A stretch of 64,000 bases of DNA from Aquipseudomonas guryensis (GCF_014164785.1 NZ_JACJFN010000001.1:744001-808000), one strand, 5' to 3'; positions 49,317 through 59,457 are shown, numbered from the stretch's first letter. Numbers and translations are program-made. The notes: generated by a model from the letters alone, not told the origin.

Positions 49317-50651
49317 TCAAGCCGCCTGGCTGCGGGCGGCAGCCATCAACGCCTCGATCTCGGCGACCGTCTTCGGCACGCCGGTGGTGAGGATTTCGCA
49401 ACCGCTCTTGGTCACCACCACGTCATCCTCGATGCGCACGCCGATGCCGCGCCACTTCTTGGCCACGTTCTGGTTGTCCACGGCGATATAGATGCCCGGC
49501 TCGACCGTCATCGCCATGCCCACTTCGAGCACGCGCCACTCGCCACCGACCTTGTATTCGCCGACATCGTGCACGTCCATGCCCAGCCAGTGGCCGGCAC
49601 GGTGCATGTAAAAGGGTTTGTAGGCTTCGGCAGCGATCAGCTCGTCGACCTGACCTTCGAGCAGGCCCAGCTCGACCAGGCCGGCGGTGATGACCCGGAC
49701 GGTAGCCTCGTGGGCTTCGTTCCAGTGCTTGCCAGGGGCGATGTGCTTGAACGCCTCCTCGTTGGCCTTCAGCACCAGCTCGTAGATGGCCTTTTGCTCG
49801 GGCGAGAATTTGCCGCTGACCGGAAAGGTGCGGGTGATGTCGCTGGCGTAGCAGTCGATCTCGCAGCCGGCGTCGATCAGCACCAGATCGCCATCCTTGA
49901 GCGGCGCATCGTTCTCGCGGTAGTGCAGGATGCAGGCGTTTTTGCCGGCAGCAACGATCGAGCCGTAGGCCGGCATCTTCGCCCCGCCCTTGCGGAACTC
50001 GTAGTCCAGCTCGGCTTCCAGGTGGTACTCGGCCAGGCCGGCACGGCTGGCCTGCATGGCGCGGATGTGTGCACGCGAGCTGATCTCGGCGGCTTCCCTC
50101 ATCACCTTCACTTCATTGGCCGACTTGTACAGGCGCATGTCGTGCAACACATGGTCGAGGGCGACAAATTCGTTGGGCGGGGTGGCGCCCTGGCGGGCCT
50201 TGGAACGGATCACGTTGACCCACTCCATCAACCGGTGGTCGAACTCCTGATTACGCCCGATACCGTAGTAGACGCGCTCGCGGCCTTCGATCAGGCCGGG
50301 CAGGATGTCGTCGATATCGCCGATGGGGAAGGCATCGTCGGCGCCGAACTGGCTGATCGCCCCGTCCTGGCCGGCGCGCAGACCGTCCCACAGCTCGCGC
50401 TCCGGGTCACGCTCGCGGCAGAACATCACGTATTCGCCATGGGCCCGTCCGGGGATCAGCACCAGCACCGCTTCCGGCTCGGGGAAGCCGCTGAGGTACT
50501 GGAAGTCGCTGTCCTGGCGGTAGACATGCTCGACATCGCGGTTGCGGATGTACACCGGCGCCGCCGGCAGGATGGCGATGCTGTTGGGTTCCATCTGCGC
50601 CATCAGCGCCTTGCGCCGCCGGGCGTATTCCGACTTGGGGATGCTGACCAT
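49317..50651 (-). CDS. pepP: Xaa-Pro aminopeptidase P
   Basis: A 444-residue dinuclear metallopeptidase (M24 family) that removes an N-terminal residue preceding proline. The metal ligands are in IDAGCEIDCYASDITRTFP (two Asp), RAGHWLGMDVHD (His), MAMTVEPGIYI (Glu) and GVRIEDDVVV (Glu). The ATG at 50651 gives the normal length; upstream sequence in the same frame overlaps ygfB in shadow. It starts 14 bases after the ygfB stop and is followed four bases later by the partial ubiH copy. Confidence 0.95.
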   Translation of the reverse strand: MVSIPKSEYARRRKALMAQMEPNSIAILPAAPVYIRNRDVEHVYRQDSDFQYLSGFPEPEAVLVLIPGRAHGEYVMFCRERDPERELWDGLRAGQDGAISQFGADDAFPIGDIDDILPGLIEGRERVYYGIGRNQEFDHRLMEWVNVIRSKARQGATPPNEFVALDHVLHDMRLYKSANEVKVMREAAEISSRAHIRAMQASRAGLAEYHLEAELDYEFRKGGAKMPAYGSIVAAGKNACILHYRENDAPLKDGDLVLIDAGCEIDCYASDITRTFPVSGKFSPEQKAIYELVLKANEEAFKHIAPGKHWNEAHEATVRVITAGLVELGLLEGQVDELIAAEAYKPFYMHRAGHWLGMDVHDVGEYKVGGEWRVLEVGMAMTVEPGIYIAVDNQNVAKKWRGIGVRIEDDVVVTKSGCEILTTGVPKTVAEIEALMAAARSQAA

Positions 50652-50665
50652 GGCGATATCCGACC

Positions 50666-51223
50666 TTAATGCAGGGAAGGTTTGGCCGCCGCCACCGGCG
50701 CCAGCTTGGCGCACTCGGTGAACAGCAGCAGCGGGGCAACACGCAGGTATTCCATCACTTCCATGTAATCGTTCTCGCCGTCTTCGGACTCTTCCAGGGC
50801 GCTCTGCACCTGAGCGATGGCGGACAGGTCCTGCAGCACTTCCATGGCCTCGCCGCTCAGCGCGGTGCTGCCGAGGATCATGCCGAAGCCGTCGAGGAAG
50901 CCCTGGCACCACTGACCCAGGGCCTGGGCGCGCTCGACCAGCGGCGCATCGTCGGCGGGCAGCAGCAGGACCACGGTGATGTCGCTGCCGGTCAGCTCGC
51001 CCTTGACCATTTCCTGCAGGCCGATCAGTGCCTGGCGCACGTTGTCGGCCGGCTCGTCGCCGAGCAGCTCGGCGGCGTCCTGAATCCAGGCCTCGGGTTC
51101 GAAGCCGGCACCGGCGCAGCTGCGACCGAGCAGCAGGCCATGCAGCTCGGCGGGGGAAACGGGTTTGCCGCTGCTGGCGAGCAGGGCGGCGAAAGCGGAG
51201 TACGGCGAATTCGAAGAGGTCAT
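50666..51223 (-). CDS. ygfB: YgfB/UPF0149 family protein
   Basis: A 185-residue mainly helical, acidic cytoplasmic protein of the UPF0149 family. The N-terminal helix pair [29 protein letters not shown] and the C-terminal [30 protein letters not shown] are typical. It is the first gene of the operon leading into pepP, ubiH and ubiI, as in many gammaproteobacteria. In P. aeruginosa YgfB is linked to beta-lactamase control through the amidase AmpDh3 (from memory). Confidence 0.9.
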   Translation of the reverse strand: MTSSNSPYSAFAALLASSGKPVSPAELHGLLLGRSCAGAGFEPEAWIQDAAELLGDEPADNVRQALIGLQEMVKGELTGSDITVVLLLPADDAPLVERAQALGQWCQGFLDGFGMILGSTALSGEAMEVLQDLSAIAQVQSALEESEDGENDYMEVMEYLRVAPLLLFTECAKLAPVAAAKPSLH

Positions 51224-51413
51224 GGGCAGCTAGGCGCTAGGCAGCGCAATGTCTAGAATGGAGGCTTCGTATCCTAGCACCGGCAGGCGCGGCAAGACCA
51301 TCGAAGCCCTGCGTCAGCGGGCCGCGGCCAGCCAGCGAGAATCGCGATACGGTCGCATCTCAAGCCCGGCAATCCTTTATAGTTCCGCCACTCATCACCC
51401 AGGTAGGGAGCCC

Positions 51414-51623
51414 ATGGAAGACCTCGAACTGCAAGCCCTTACACGCAAGCTGGAGCTGTTGATCCAGCGCGTGGAGCAGCTCAAGTCGCAGAACCGTGCC
51501 CTGCTGGCCAGTGAGAAGGCCTGGCGCGAGGAACGCGCCCATCTGATCGAAAAGAACGAACTGGCCCGGCACAAGGTCGAATCGATGATTTCGCGCCTGA
51601 AAGCCCTGGAGCAGGACACATGA
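51414..51623 (+). CDS. TIGR02449-family coiled-coil protein (ZapB-like)
   Basis: A 69-residue, almost wholly coiled-coil protein (LQALTRKLELLIQRVEQLK through SMISRLKALE) of the TIGR02449 family, often placed with ZapB-like proteins. The ATG at 51414 is preceded by AGGTAGGGAG. A TATAGT -10-like element lies at 51378-51383. It overlaps zapA by four bases, so both are translated together. A role alongside ZapA in cell division is suggested by this pairing but not proven. Confidence 0.8.
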   Translation: MEDLELQALTRKLELLIQRVEQLKSQNRALLASEKAWREERAHLIEKNELARHKVESMISRLKALEQDT

Positions 51624-51934
51624 CCCAGCCGAACACCGTCACCGTACACATCCTCGACAAGGAATACTGCATCGCCTGCCCGCCAGACGAACGCAGCAAC
51701 CTGGAAAGCGCTGCGCGCTATCTGGACGGCAAGATGCGCGAGATCCGCTCCGGCGGCAAAGTCATCGGCGCCGACCGCATTGCCGTGATGGCCGCGCTGA
51801 ACATCACCCACGACCTGCTGCACAAGCAGCAGCGCCTGGATCAGGAAGCCGACCACACCCGCGAGCGGGTGCGCGATCTGCTCAGCCGTGTCGACAGCGC
51901 CCTGGCCACCGATCAGGATGGCCTCGGCATCTGA
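51620..51934 (+). CDS. zapA: Cell division protein ZapA
   Basis: A 104-residue FtsZ-associated protein that bundles FtsZ filaments at mid-cell. The N-terminal domain VTVHILDKEYCIACPPDERSNL and the helical LDGKMREIRSGGKVIGADRIAVMAALNI region with a C-terminal coiled coil are typical. Start overlaps the TIGR02449 gene by ATGA. 6S RNA follows directly, a conserved order in gammaproteobacteria. Confidence 0.93.
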   Translation: MTQPNTVTVHILDKEYCIACPPDERSNLESAARYLDGKMREIRSGGKVIGADRIAVMAALNITHDLLHKQQRLDQEADHTRERVRDLLSRVDSALATDQDGLGI

Positions 51935-51967
51935 TTGCAGAGCGGGCGATTGGGGTATACTCGCGCC

Positions 51968-52148
51968 AGCTCCCTGGTGTGTTTGCCAGTCGGTGATGTC
52001 CCTGAGCCGATACGCACAACCACGGGGGTTGCAAGTGGGGCCGGTGTGCATGTCCGCCTGACGGAAAGCCTGAACGCCTCCTGCAATCTCCACCTTGAAC
52101 TTTCGGGTTCAAGGGCTAACCCGACAGCGGCATAACCGGGGAGTCCTC
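51968..52148 (+). ncRNA. ssrS: 6S RNA
   Basis: About 180 bases between zapA and the folate cyclo-ligase gene, the conserved position of ssrS. The hallmark segments CCCTGAGCCGATA and CACCTTGAAC...GGGTTCAAGGG are present, and CTCCC near the 5' end can pair with GGGGAG near the 3' end as the closing stem. A -10 element TATACT lies at 51956-51961. The RNA mimics an open promoter and binds sigma-70 RNA polymerase. Both ends are estimated to within several bases. Confidence 0.92.
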
Positions 52149-52154
52149 ATTTCC

Positions 52155-52754
52155 ATGCTTGAAGCCGGCAATTTATCCCGCCCGGTTCTGCGCCGCCAGC
52201 TGCGCCAGGCGCGCCGCAACCTCTCCCCCGTGCAACAGAAACAGGCCGCCCGCGCGCTCTATCGGCAGTTGGCCCAGCATCCGCTGTTTCGCCGCGCCCG
52301 CCATATCGCCCTGTACCTGCCCACTGATGGCGAGATCGATCCGCGACCGCTGCTGCGTACCGCCCAGGCTCGCGGCAAGGCTGTCTACCTGCCGGTGCTC
52401 AGCCGTTGGCCACGCACCAGAATGCGTTTCCAGCGCCTGCAGTTGCACGATCAAATGGCAGCTAATCGCTTTCGCATCGCCGAGCCACGAACGAACCCCA
52501 AGCGCCAACGCCGCGCCTGGACCCTGGACCTGATCCTGCTACCGCTGGTCGGTTTCGACGAGCAGGGCGGGCGCCTGGGCATGGGCGGTGGTTTCTATGA
52601 TCGGCAACTGGCCTATCGCCAGCTGCGCAAAAATTGGCACAAGCCGACACTGTTGGGACTGGCCCATGAATGCCAGAAAGTGGACAGGCTGAAACTGGCC
52701 AGCTGGGACGTGCGGCTACAGGCGGTAGTGACGGATGGCGGCTGGTACGACTGA
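52155..52754 (+). CDS. fthC: 5-formyltetrahydrofolate cyclo-ligase
   Basis: A 199-residue enzyme that converts 5-formyltetrahydrofolate to 5,10-methenyltetrahydrofolate with ATP. Typical parts are RRQLRQARRNLSP at the N-terminus, IALYLPTDGEIDPRPLL, and LGMGGGFYDRQLAYR near the C-terminus. The ATG at 52155 lies just past 6S RNA, so the gene is probably read through from the ssrS promoter, as in E. coli (ssrS-ygfA). It fits with gcvTHP and metK in one-carbon metabolism. Confidence 0.93.
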   Translation: MLEAGNLSRPVLRRQLRQARRNLSPVQQKQAARALYRQLAQHPLFRRARHIALYLPTDGEIDPRPLLRTAQARGKAVYLPVLSRWPRTRMRFQRLQLHDQMAANRFRIAEPRTNPKRQRRAWTLDLILLPLVGFDEQGGRLGMGGGFYDRQLAYRQLRKNWHKPTLLGLAHECQKVDRLKLASWDVRLQAVVTDGGWYD

Positions 52755-52816
52755 ACGCCTACTGGCGAGAGACAACGATGGCACCGCGATCCCTGCGGCG
52801 CTCATTCGTCTTGCGT

Positions 52817-52948
52817 TTACGGCTGAGACTGGCTAATCGCCTGTTCGCCCTGACGCTCCCAGAGATTCTGGGTGTAACCCGTGGTAACCATGCCCAGACT
52901 GAACAGGATCACCAGTACCCACAATAGATCCGGCTTTTTACGCTTCAT
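52817..52948 (-). CDS. 43-residue single-span membrane protein
   Basis: A small frame starting MKRKKPDLLWVLVILFSLGM: a basic start, one hydrophobic segment (about residues 8-25), then a polar tail ending QAISQSQP. A GGAGG ribosome-binding site lies six bases upstream of the ATG at 52948. Its start overlaps the stop of another small frame by ATGA. It converges on the folate cyclo-ligase gene. I recall similar short proteins in pseudomonads but know no function. Confidence 0.6.
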   Translation of the reverse strand: MKRKKPDLLWVLVILFSLGMVTTGYTQNLWERQGEQAISQSQP

Positions 52949-53067
52949 TGGTTGCCTCCCCCTTTCCAGGCACACTGCATCGACTGACCGGTGGTGGTGT
53001 TCTTATTGGTCATGCGAGGCGCCAGGCTGGCCTTCTGCTCTCTGCGGAGCACTTTGGACCTAACCAC
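52945..53067 (-). CDS. Possible 40-residue basic protein coupled to the small membrane protein
   Basis: A short minus-strand frame, read from a GTG at 53067 as MVRSKVLRREQKASLAPRMT and ending CAWKGGGNQ, with AAGG eight bases before the GTG. The TGA overlaps the start of the 43-residue membrane protein (ATGA), suggesting translational coupling. It is basic (several Arg and Lys) and has no known motif. A start further upstream or at the internal ATG is possible. Support is limited to the ribosome-binding site and the overlap. Confidence 0.35.
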   Translation of the reverse strand: MVRSKVLRREQKASLAPRMTNKNTTTGQSMQCAWKGGGNQ

Positions 53068-53145
53068 TGCTGGCACCTTATAGCTGTCGATAGCGAGAAC
53101 GATTTGAACTACGCCATCGAAGACCGGCAAACAGGAGCAAAGTTC

Positions 53146-53595
53146 ATGCCTAAATGGCTGATGAAATCCGAACCCGACGAACTGTCGATCCATGACCTGC
53201 AGCGCCTCGGTCGCGCGCGCTGGGATGGGGTGCGTAATTACCAGGCGCGCAACTTCCTGCGCAGCATGCAGGCGGGCGATGAGTTCTTCTTTTACCACTC
53301 CAGCTGTCCCGAACCGGGCATCGCCGGGATTGCCTGCATCGTCGGAGCCACCTACCCCGACCCAACCGCCCTGGACCCCGCCAGCCACTACTTCGACGCC
53401 AAGGCCAGTTACGAGAAGAACCCGTGGAGTGCCATCGACGTGGAGTTCGTCGAAGCCTTCCCGCGCGTGCTGCCACTGGCTCAGTTGAAAGCCGCTAGTG
53501 AACTGAGCGAACTGGCCCTGGTGCAACGCGGTAGCCGGCTATCGGTGATGCCGGTCAGCAGCGAGCAATGGGCGGCAATCCTGACCATGCGTTGA
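53146..53595 (+). CDS. EVE-domain protein
   Basis: A 149-residue protein that is essentially one EVE (PUA-like) domain, starting KWLMKSEPDELSIHDL and with WDGVRNYQARNFLRSMQAGDEFFFYHS. EVE domains can bind modified bases in DNA or RNA. The ATG at 53146 has AGGAG eight bases upstream; the open frame reaches back to 52948 but the upstream part is not conserved in character. It stands alone before the diguanylate cyclase gene. The ligand of this member is unknown. Confidence 0.9.
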   Translation: MPKWLMKSEPDELSIHDLQRLGRARWDGVRNYQARNFLRSMQAGDEFFFYHSSCPEPGIAGIACIVGATYPDPTALDPASHYFDAKASYEKNPWSAIDVEFVEAFPRVLPLAQLKAASELSELALVQRGSRLSVMPVSSEQWAAILTMR

Positions 53596-53646
53596 GTCTC
53601 GCACGGCACTGTGCTATCAGGATCAGGACGCTCCTGGAGTCTCCTC

Positions 53647-55521
53647 ATGCGCGCACGCTCGGTCTGGCCGGCAAGACTGGCGCTGGCCTTCCTCCTGCTG
53701 GTGCTGTGTAGTGCCAGCCTGCTGCTCTGGCGCCTGCTGGAAAGCGACCAGCACAAGCGCCTGGAGGAACACGTCGGCTACCAGGCACGCACCCTCGCCC
53801 GGCAATTGGAAAACAACCTGAGCATCGAGGTGGAAAGCCTCGAGCGCATCGCCCGCCTGTGGAACAACCTGGGCCGCCTACAACAGGCCGAATGGGCACA
53901 CGAAGCGAACATGGCCCTGCAGGGCTTTTCAGCCTATCAGTCGATCCAGTGGGTCGGCGCCGATCTGCGCATGCGCTGGCTGCTGCCGCTGGCGGGCAAC
54001 GAGGCGGCGCAGAATTTTCGCCTGACTGCCGATCACCCCAACTACCCCCTGGCCATGCAGGCCAAAAACACTGGTGAACAACGCTTCTCCAACAGTTTTC
54101 AGCTGGTTCAGGGCGGCCGCGGTTTCGTCCTCTATACGCCCCTGTTTCTCAAGGATGCCCAGGGCCAGCGCCAGTTCGACGGTTTCCTGCAGGGCGTGTT
54201 TCGCGTCGAGCCGCTGATGAAGCAGTTGCTCGACGGCCTCGACAGCGACGAATTCAGCGTGCAGCTGCTGGAAAACGACAGACCCCTGTACAGCCACCAG
54301 GCGCAGGGTAGCCTGGCGCAGATGCCCCAGCGCGTGGCATTGAAACTGCTCAACAACCACACCTTCAGCCTGCAGCTGAATCCAACCCAGGCGCTCCTGC
54401 AGCGTCTCAACTCACCACTGCCACAGGTGGTGCTGGGCGCCAGCCTGGCCATCAGCCTGCTGCTGGTCGCCGCCCTGGCCCTGGCCTTGGAAAATGCCCG
54501 GCGCGCCGAGGCCCTGCAGGTGAGCAATCGCCTGCTGAAAATCGAGGCCACCCGCCGCGAAGCCGTCGAACGTCGCCTGCGCGACAGCCGCGAGCGCCTG
54601 CAACTGGTGCTCGACCTCACCGACTCCTGCCAGGACAGCCTGTTCATCTTCGATACCGAAAGCCGCGAGCTGCTGCACATGAACCAGGCCACTTATGCCA
54701 GCCTTGGTTACCGTGCCGAGCACTTCGCCCAGCTGCTGCGCAATGACCCCGAACAGCTGCTGCCAGGCTTCCACACATGGCTGAAACAGGCCCGCAGCGC
54801 CCAGCAGGACAACCAACCGCGCATCTTCCAGCGCGAGATGCGCCGCCGCGACGGCAGCAGCCAGGCCGCCGAGATCAATACCCAGCTGGTGCAATTGCAT
54901 GAGCGCGAATACCTGATCGCCGTGTCCCGCGATAACCGCGAGCGCCTGGCCCTGGAGGCGCGACTGCAACGCCTGTCGCAGCTGGATGGCCTGACCGGTC
55001 TGTACAACCGACGCTTCTTCGATCAGCAGCTGCAGGCCGAATGGCGGCGCCTACGGCGGATCGGCGCACCGATGACCCTGCTAATGATCGATATCGACCA
55101 CTTCAAGGCCTACAACGATGCGCTCGGCCACCTGGCCGGTGACGATGTGCTGCGCAAGGTCGCCAACGTGCTGCAGGAATGCCTGCAACGCGAGGGCGAC
55201 GTGGCCTGTCGCTACGGCGGCGAGGAGTTCTCCATCATTCTCACCAACACCGGCCTGGAGGGTGGCGAGCATGTGGCCGCGCGGGTTCACGAACTGATCG
55301 CCAACCTGGCCATCCCCCACCCCGGCAGCCCGCAGCAGTACCTGACCCTGAGCATTGGCCTGGCCGTCGCCGAACCGGCCAATGAGGAAAACCCCGGCAG
55401 CCTGATAGCCCGCAGCGACCAGGCGCTGTACCAGGCCAAACACGGCGGCCGCAACCAGACCCGCATCTGGAATGCCGCACAAGCCTCCAGCTATAGCCCG
55501 TCAGAACCACCCGTCACCTGA
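53647..55521 (+). CDS. Membrane diguanylate cyclase with CHASE-type sensor, PAS and GGDEF
   Basis: A 624-residue inner-membrane protein that makes cyclic di-GMP. Two membrane segments (about residues 9-28 and 255-280) enclose a periplasmic CHASE-like sensor domain. A PAS domain (about 315-435) follows, then GGDEF with the active-site GGEEF at 524-528 and an intact inhibitory I-site RxxD at 515-518, so product feedback is likely. The ATG at 53647 is chosen for a GGAG seven bases upstream. No EAL domain. Signal unknown. Confidence 0.92.
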   Translation: MRARSVWPARLALAFLLLVLCSASLLLWRLLESDQHKRLEEHVGYQARTLARQLENNLSIEVESLERIARLWNNLGRLQQAEWAHEANMALQGFSAYQSIQWVGADLRMRWLLPLAGNEAAQNFRLTADHPNYPLAMQAKNTGEQRFSNSFQLVQGGRGFVLYTPLFLKDAQGQRQFDGFLQGVFRVEPLMKQLLDGLDSDEFSVQLLENDRPLYSHQAQGSLAQMPQRVALKLLNNHTFSLQLNPTQALLQRLNSPLPQVVLGASLAISLLLVAALALALENARRAEALQVSNRLLKIEATRREAVERRLRDSRERLQLVLDLTDSCQDSLFIFDTESRELLHMNQATYASLGYRAEHFAQLLRNDPEQLLPGFHTWLKQARSAQQDNQPRIFQREMRRRDGSSQAAEINTQLVQLHEREYLIAVSRDNRERLALEARLQRLSQLDGLTGLYNRRFFDQQLQAEWRRLRRIGAPMTLLMIDIDHFKAYNDALGHLAGDDVLRKVANVLQECLQREGDVACRYGGEEFSIILTNTGLEGGEHVAARVHELIANLAIPHPGSPQQYLTLSIGLAVAEPANEENPGSLIARSDQALYQAKHGGRNQTRIWNAAQASSYSPSEPPVT

Positions 55522-55529
55522 GGACGGGC

Positions 55530-55543
55530 TTGACCTGTATCAA
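55530..55543. promoter_or_regulatory. Candidate Anr/FNR box
   Basis: TTGACCTGTATCAA fits the Anr/FNR pattern TTGAY-N4-ATCAA. It lies 114 bases before the HlyD-type gene. A CAGAAT -10-like hexamer at 55566-55571 would put the box centre at about -41.5, the usual activating position. This would make the exporter operon oxygen-responsive (inference). Confidence 0.5.
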
Positions 55544-55656
55544 GCGCGGGCCAGAGCAATCCGCGCAGAATGGCTCGCAGCACAGATAACCGCTTGCGCG
55601 TCCTGCCTCAATGGCAGCGCTGCGTTATTGCCACGCCAACCGAGACAAGGATGAAC

Positions 55657-56727
55657 ATGGCCACGCGTAACCCCTGGATCGTCCGCGGCACAATCATTAC
55701 CAGTCTTGCCGTCATAGCCGCACTGACTTGGTACGAGCTCTATCCCAGAGGCCTGGGCGAGGGCTTTGCCAGCGGCAACGGCCGCATCGAAGCCACCGAA
55801 GTCGACGTGGCCGCCAAGCTCGGCGGACGCATCGCCAGCATCGCGGTCGACGAAGGCGATTTTGTCCAGGCCCAGCAGATCGTTGCACGCATGGACACTC
55901 AGGTACTCGAAGCCCAGTTGGCCCAGGCCCAGGCGCAAATGCGCCAGGCCGAAAACAGCCAGCTGACAGCCAGCGCCCAGGTCACCCTGCGTGAAAGCGA
56001 GAAGGTCACCGCCGAGGCCGTGGTGCGCCAGCGCCAGGCCGAACTCTCCGCCGCACAGAAACGCCACGCGCGCACCGCCGTGCTGGTCAAGCGCGACGCC
56101 ATGGCCCGCCAGCAACTGGATGATGACCTGGCGCACCTGCAAAGCGCCGAAGCGGCCCTGGCCGCGGCGCGTTCGCAGGTCAACTCGGCGGCGGCCGGCA
56201 TCGTCGCTGCACAGTCCCAGGTGATCGAAGCGCAATCGGCGGTGGAGGCGGCCAAGGCCAGCGTCACCCGCCTGCAGGTGGACATCGACGACAGCCTGCT
56301 CAAGGCACCGCGCGCCGGTCGCGTGCAGTACCGGGTAAGCCAGCCCGGCGAGGTGATCGGTGCCGGCGGCAAGCTACTCAATCTGGTCGACCTGGGCGAT
56401 GTCTACATGACCTTCTTCCTCCCCGAGCGCCAGGCCGGTCTGGTTGCCCTCGGCAGCGAAGTACGCCTGGTGATCGATGCCGCGCCGCAGTACGTGATCC
56501 CGGCCAAGGTCAGCTATGTGGCCAGCGTTGCCCAGTTCACCCCGAAGACCGTGGAAACCGCCAGCGAGCGGGAAAAGCTGATGTTTCGCATCAAGGCGCG
56601 CATCGACCCCGACCTTCTGCAGCGCCATCTGGAGCACGTCAAGACCGGCGTCCCCGGCATGGCTTATCTGCGCCTGGACCCGGCCATCGAATGGCCTGAA
56701 CACCTGGCGGTCAAGGTTCCGCAATGA
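55657..56727 (+). CDS. yhiI: HlyD-family periplasmic adaptor (YhiI-like)
   Basis: A 356-residue membrane-fusion protein. One membrane anchor (about residues 8-25) is followed by a lipoyl-like half ([27 protein letters not shown]), a long Ala/Gln-rich coiled coil (about 75-200), and the returning half ([24 protein letters not shown]). The ATG at 55657 has AAGGA five bases upstream. The stop overlaps rbbA by four bases. With rbbA and yhhJ it makes an ABC exporter like E. coli yhiI-rbbA-yhhJ. Confidence 0.9.
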   Translation: MATRNPWIVRGTIITSLAVIAALTWYELYPRGLGEGFASGNGRIEATEVDVAAKLGGRIASIAVDEGDFVQAQQIVARMDTQVLEAQLAQAQAQMRQAENSQLTASAQVTLRESEKVTAEAVVRQRQAELSAAQKRHARTAVLVKRDAMARQQLDDDLAHLQSAEAALAAARSQVNSAAAGIVAAQSQVIEAQSAVEAAKASVTRLQVDIDDSLLKAPRAGRVQYRVSQPGEVIGAGGKLLNLVDLGDVYMTFFLPERQAGLVALGSEVRLVIDAAPQYVIPAKVSYVASVAQFTPKTVETASEREKLMFRIKARIDPDLLQRHLEHVKTGVPGMAYLRLDPAIEWPEHLAVKVPQ

Positions 56728-59456
56728 GCACGCCCCCGGTAGCCCGGCTGATCGACGTCAGCCTGCGCTACGGCAAGACCTGCGCGCTGGATGCACTGAG
56801 CCTGGAAATCCCGGCGCAGCGCATGGTCGGCCTGATCGGCCCGGACGGCGTCGGCAAGTCCAGCCTGCTGGCGCTGCTGGCCGGCGCCCGCGAAATGCAG
56901 AGCGGGCAGATCGAGGTGCTCGGCGGCGACATGGCCAGCCGCGGCCATCGCCGGCGCACCTGCCCGCATATCGCCTACATGCCCCAGGGCCTGGGCAAGA
57001 ACCTCTACCCAACCCTGTCGGTATTCGAGAACCTCGACTTCTTCGGCCGCCTGTTCGGCCAGGGCCCGGCCGAGCGCGCCCAACGCATCGATGAGCTGCT
57101 GCGCAGCACCGGCCTGACGCCCTTCCGCGAGCGCCCGGCGGGCAAGCTGTCCGGCGGCATGAAGCAGAAGTTGGGACTGTGCTGCGCGCTGATCCACGAC
57201 CCCGACCTGCTGATCCTCGACGAGCCGACCACCGGGGTCGACCCGCTGTCGCGCAACCAGTTCTGGGAGCTGATCGGCCGCATCCGCGCCCAGCGCCCAC
57301 AGATGAGCGTGCTGGTGGCCACCGCCTACATGGAAGAAGCCGAACGCTTCGACCACCTGGTGGCCATGGACGGCGGGCGCATCCTCGCCACCGGCAGCCC
57401 GCAGCAACTGCGCGAGCGCACCGCCTGCGCCAGCCTGGAGCAGGCATTCATTGCGCTACTGCCGGAAGACAGGCGCAAGGACCACCGCGCCCTGGTCATC
57501 CCGCCGCGCGCAGCGGGGCAGCAGGAAATCGCCATCGAGGCGCGCGGCCTGAGCATGCGTTTCGGCGATTTCGTCGCGGTCGACCGGGTGGATTTTCGCA
57601 TCGAGCGCGGCGAGATCTTCGGCTTCCTCGGCTCCAACGGCTGCGGCAAAAGCACCACCATGAAGATGCTCACCGGCCTGCTGCCGGCCAGTGAGGGCGA
57701 GGCGCTGCTGTTCGGCCAGCAGATCCAGGCCAAGGACATGGCCACGCGCAAGCGGGTCGGCTACATGTCGCAGTCGTTCTCCCTGTATGGCGAGCTGACG
57801 GTGTGGCAGAACCTGGTGCTGCACGCCCAGCTGTTCCATGTGCCCGCCGCGCAGATCGAGGCGCGGGTAGCCGAGATGGCCAGCCGTTTCTCGCTGGATG
57901 CGGTCATGGACATGCTCCCCGAGCGCCTGCCGCTGGGCATTCGCCAACGCCTGTCGCTGGCCGTGGCGGTGATCCACAAACCGGAGATCCTGATCCTCGA
58001 CGAGCCCACCTCGGGTGTCGACCCGGTGGCGCGCGACGGCTTCTGGCAGCTGATGCTCGACCTGTCGCGTCAGGACGGAGTGACCATTTTCATCTCAACC
58101 CATTTCATGAACGAAGCGCAACGCTGCGACCGCATCTCGCTGATGCACGCCGGCAAGGTGCTCGACAGCGACACGCCACAGGGGTTGATGACCAAACGCG
58201 GCCTGCCGACCCTGGAGGCGACCTTCATCGCCTACCTGGAGGATGCCGTCGGCCAGGGCCAGGGCCAGCCGAGCCCGGCCGAGCCGCCGGCCCCAGCGCC
58301 GGCTTCGCCGCCGCGCCCGGCGCCGCGCCAGCGTTTCAGTCTGCGCCGGCTATTCAGCTATGCCCACCGAGAGACCCTGGAGCTGCGCCGCGACCCGCTC
58401 CGCGGTGGCATGGCGCTGCTCGGCACCGTGCTGCTGCTGTTCATCATCGGCTACGGCATCAGCCTGGACGTGGAAGACCTGACCTTCGCCGTGCTCGACC
58501 GCGACCAGACCACCACCAGCCAGGAGTACCACCTGAACCTGGCCGGCTCGCGCTACTTCCTCGAACAGGCACCGCTGCACGACTACGCCGAGCTGGAACG
58601 GCGCATGCGCAGCGGCGAGATCAGCCTGGCGGTGGAGATCCCGCCGCACTTCGGCCGCGACCTCAAGCGCGGCGACAGCCCGCAGATCGGTATGTGGATC
58701 GACGGCGCCATGCCGACCCGCGCGGAAACCATCAAGGGCTACGTCCAGGGCCTGCACCAGGACTACCTGCAGAGCCTGGCGCAGCGCTCCGCACAAACAC
58801 AGGCTGCCAGTCTGGCCGAGCTGGAAGTGCGCTACCGCTACAACCCGGACGTGGAGAGCCGCCAGGCCATGGTACCGGCGATGATCCCGCTGCTGCTGAT
58901 GTTGATCCCGGCCATGCTCACCGCCCTCGGCGTGGTACGCGAGAAGGAACTGGGCTCGATCATCAACCTCTACGTGACCCCGGTGACGCGCCTGGAATTC
59001 CTCCTTGGCAAACAGCTGCCCTACATCGGCCTGGGCATGCTCAACTTCACCCTGCTGGTGCTGCTGGCAATCAGCGTGTTCGACGTGCCGCTCAAGGGCA
59101 GCCCGCTGACCCTGTTGGTCGGCGGGCTGCTCTACCTGGGCTGTTCCACGGCCCTCGGCCTGCTTATGTCGACCTTCACCAAGAGCCAGATCGCCGCAGT
59201 GTTCGGCACGGCCATCGCTACCCTGCTGCCGGCCATCCAGTTCTCCGGGCTGATCTACCCGGTGTCCTCGCTGGAAGGTATCGGCGCCTTCATCGGCCAG
59301 CTCTACCCGACCTCGCATTTCCTGGTGATCTCGCGCGGGGTGTTCTCCAAGGCGCTCGGCTTCGCCGACCTGTCCGCCTATTTCCTGCCCTTGCTGATCA
59401 CCATTCCCGTGCTGTTGGGGCTGTGCGCGGCCTTCCTGAAGAAGCAGGAGGTCTGA
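56724..59456 (+). CDS. rbbA: RbbA-type ABC transporter: two ATPase domains fused to an ABC-2 permease
   Basis: A 910-residue fusion. ATPase 1 has Walker A GPDGVGKS (residues 39-46), signature LSGGMKQ and Walker [14 protein letters not shown]. ATPase 2 has Walker A GSNGCGKS (303-310) and Walker [14 protein letters not shown], but its signature reads LPLGIRQ rather than LSGGQ, as in E. coli RbbA. A Pro/Ala-rich linker (about 513-530) leads to an ABC-2 permease with one N-terminal and about five C-terminal membrane segments. E. coli RbbA was described as ribosome-associated; here the operon suggests an exporter. Confidence 0.93.
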   Translation: MSTPPVARLIDVSLRYGKTCALDALSLEIPAQRMVGLIGPDGVGKSSLLALLAGAREMQSGQIEVLGGDMASRGHRRRTCPHIAYMPQGLGKNLYPTLSVFENLDFFGRLFGQGPAERAQRIDELLRSTGLTPFRERPAGKLSGGMKQKLGLCCALIHDPDLLILDEPTTGVDPLSRNQFWELIGRIRAQRPQMSVLVATAYMEEAERFDHLVAMDGGRILATGSPQQLRERTACASLEQAFIALLPEDRRKDHRALVIPPRAAGQQEIAIEARGLSMRFGDFVAVDRVDFRIERGEIFGFLGSNGCGKSTTMKMLTGLLPASEGEALLFGQQIQAKDMATRKRVGYMSQSFSLYGELTVWQNLVLHAQLFHVPAAQIEARVAEMASRFSLDAVMDMLPERLPLGIRQRLSLAVAVIHKPEILILDEPTSGVDPVARDGFWQLMLDLSRQDGVTIFISTHFMNEAQRCDRISLMHAGKVLDSDTPQGLMTKRGLPTLEATFIAYLEDAVGQGQGQPSPAEPPAPAPASPPRPAPRQRFSLRRLFSYAHRETLELRRDPLRGGMALLGTVLLLFIIGYGISLDVEDLTFAVLDRDQTTTSQEYHLNLAGSRYFLEQAPLHDYAELERRMRSGEISLAVEIPPHFGRDLKRGDSPQIGMWIDGAMPTRAETIKGYVQGLHQDYLQSLAQRSAQTQAASLAELEVRYRYNPDVESRQAMVPAMIPLLLMLIPAMLTALGVVREKELGSIINLYVTPVTRLEFLLGKQLPYIGLGMLNFTLLVLLAISVFDVPLKGSPLTLLVGGLLYLGCSTALGLLMSTFTKSQIAAVFGTAIATLLPAIQFSGLIYPVSSLEGIGAFIGQLYPTSHFLVISRGVFSKALGFADLSAYFLPLLITIPVLLGLCAAFLKKQEV

Positions 59457-59457
59457 G

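Noticed and set aside
48006..50669. A long plus-strand frame covering ubiH and pepP
   Set aside because: Shadow of the minus-strand genes; no domain, no ribosome-binding site.
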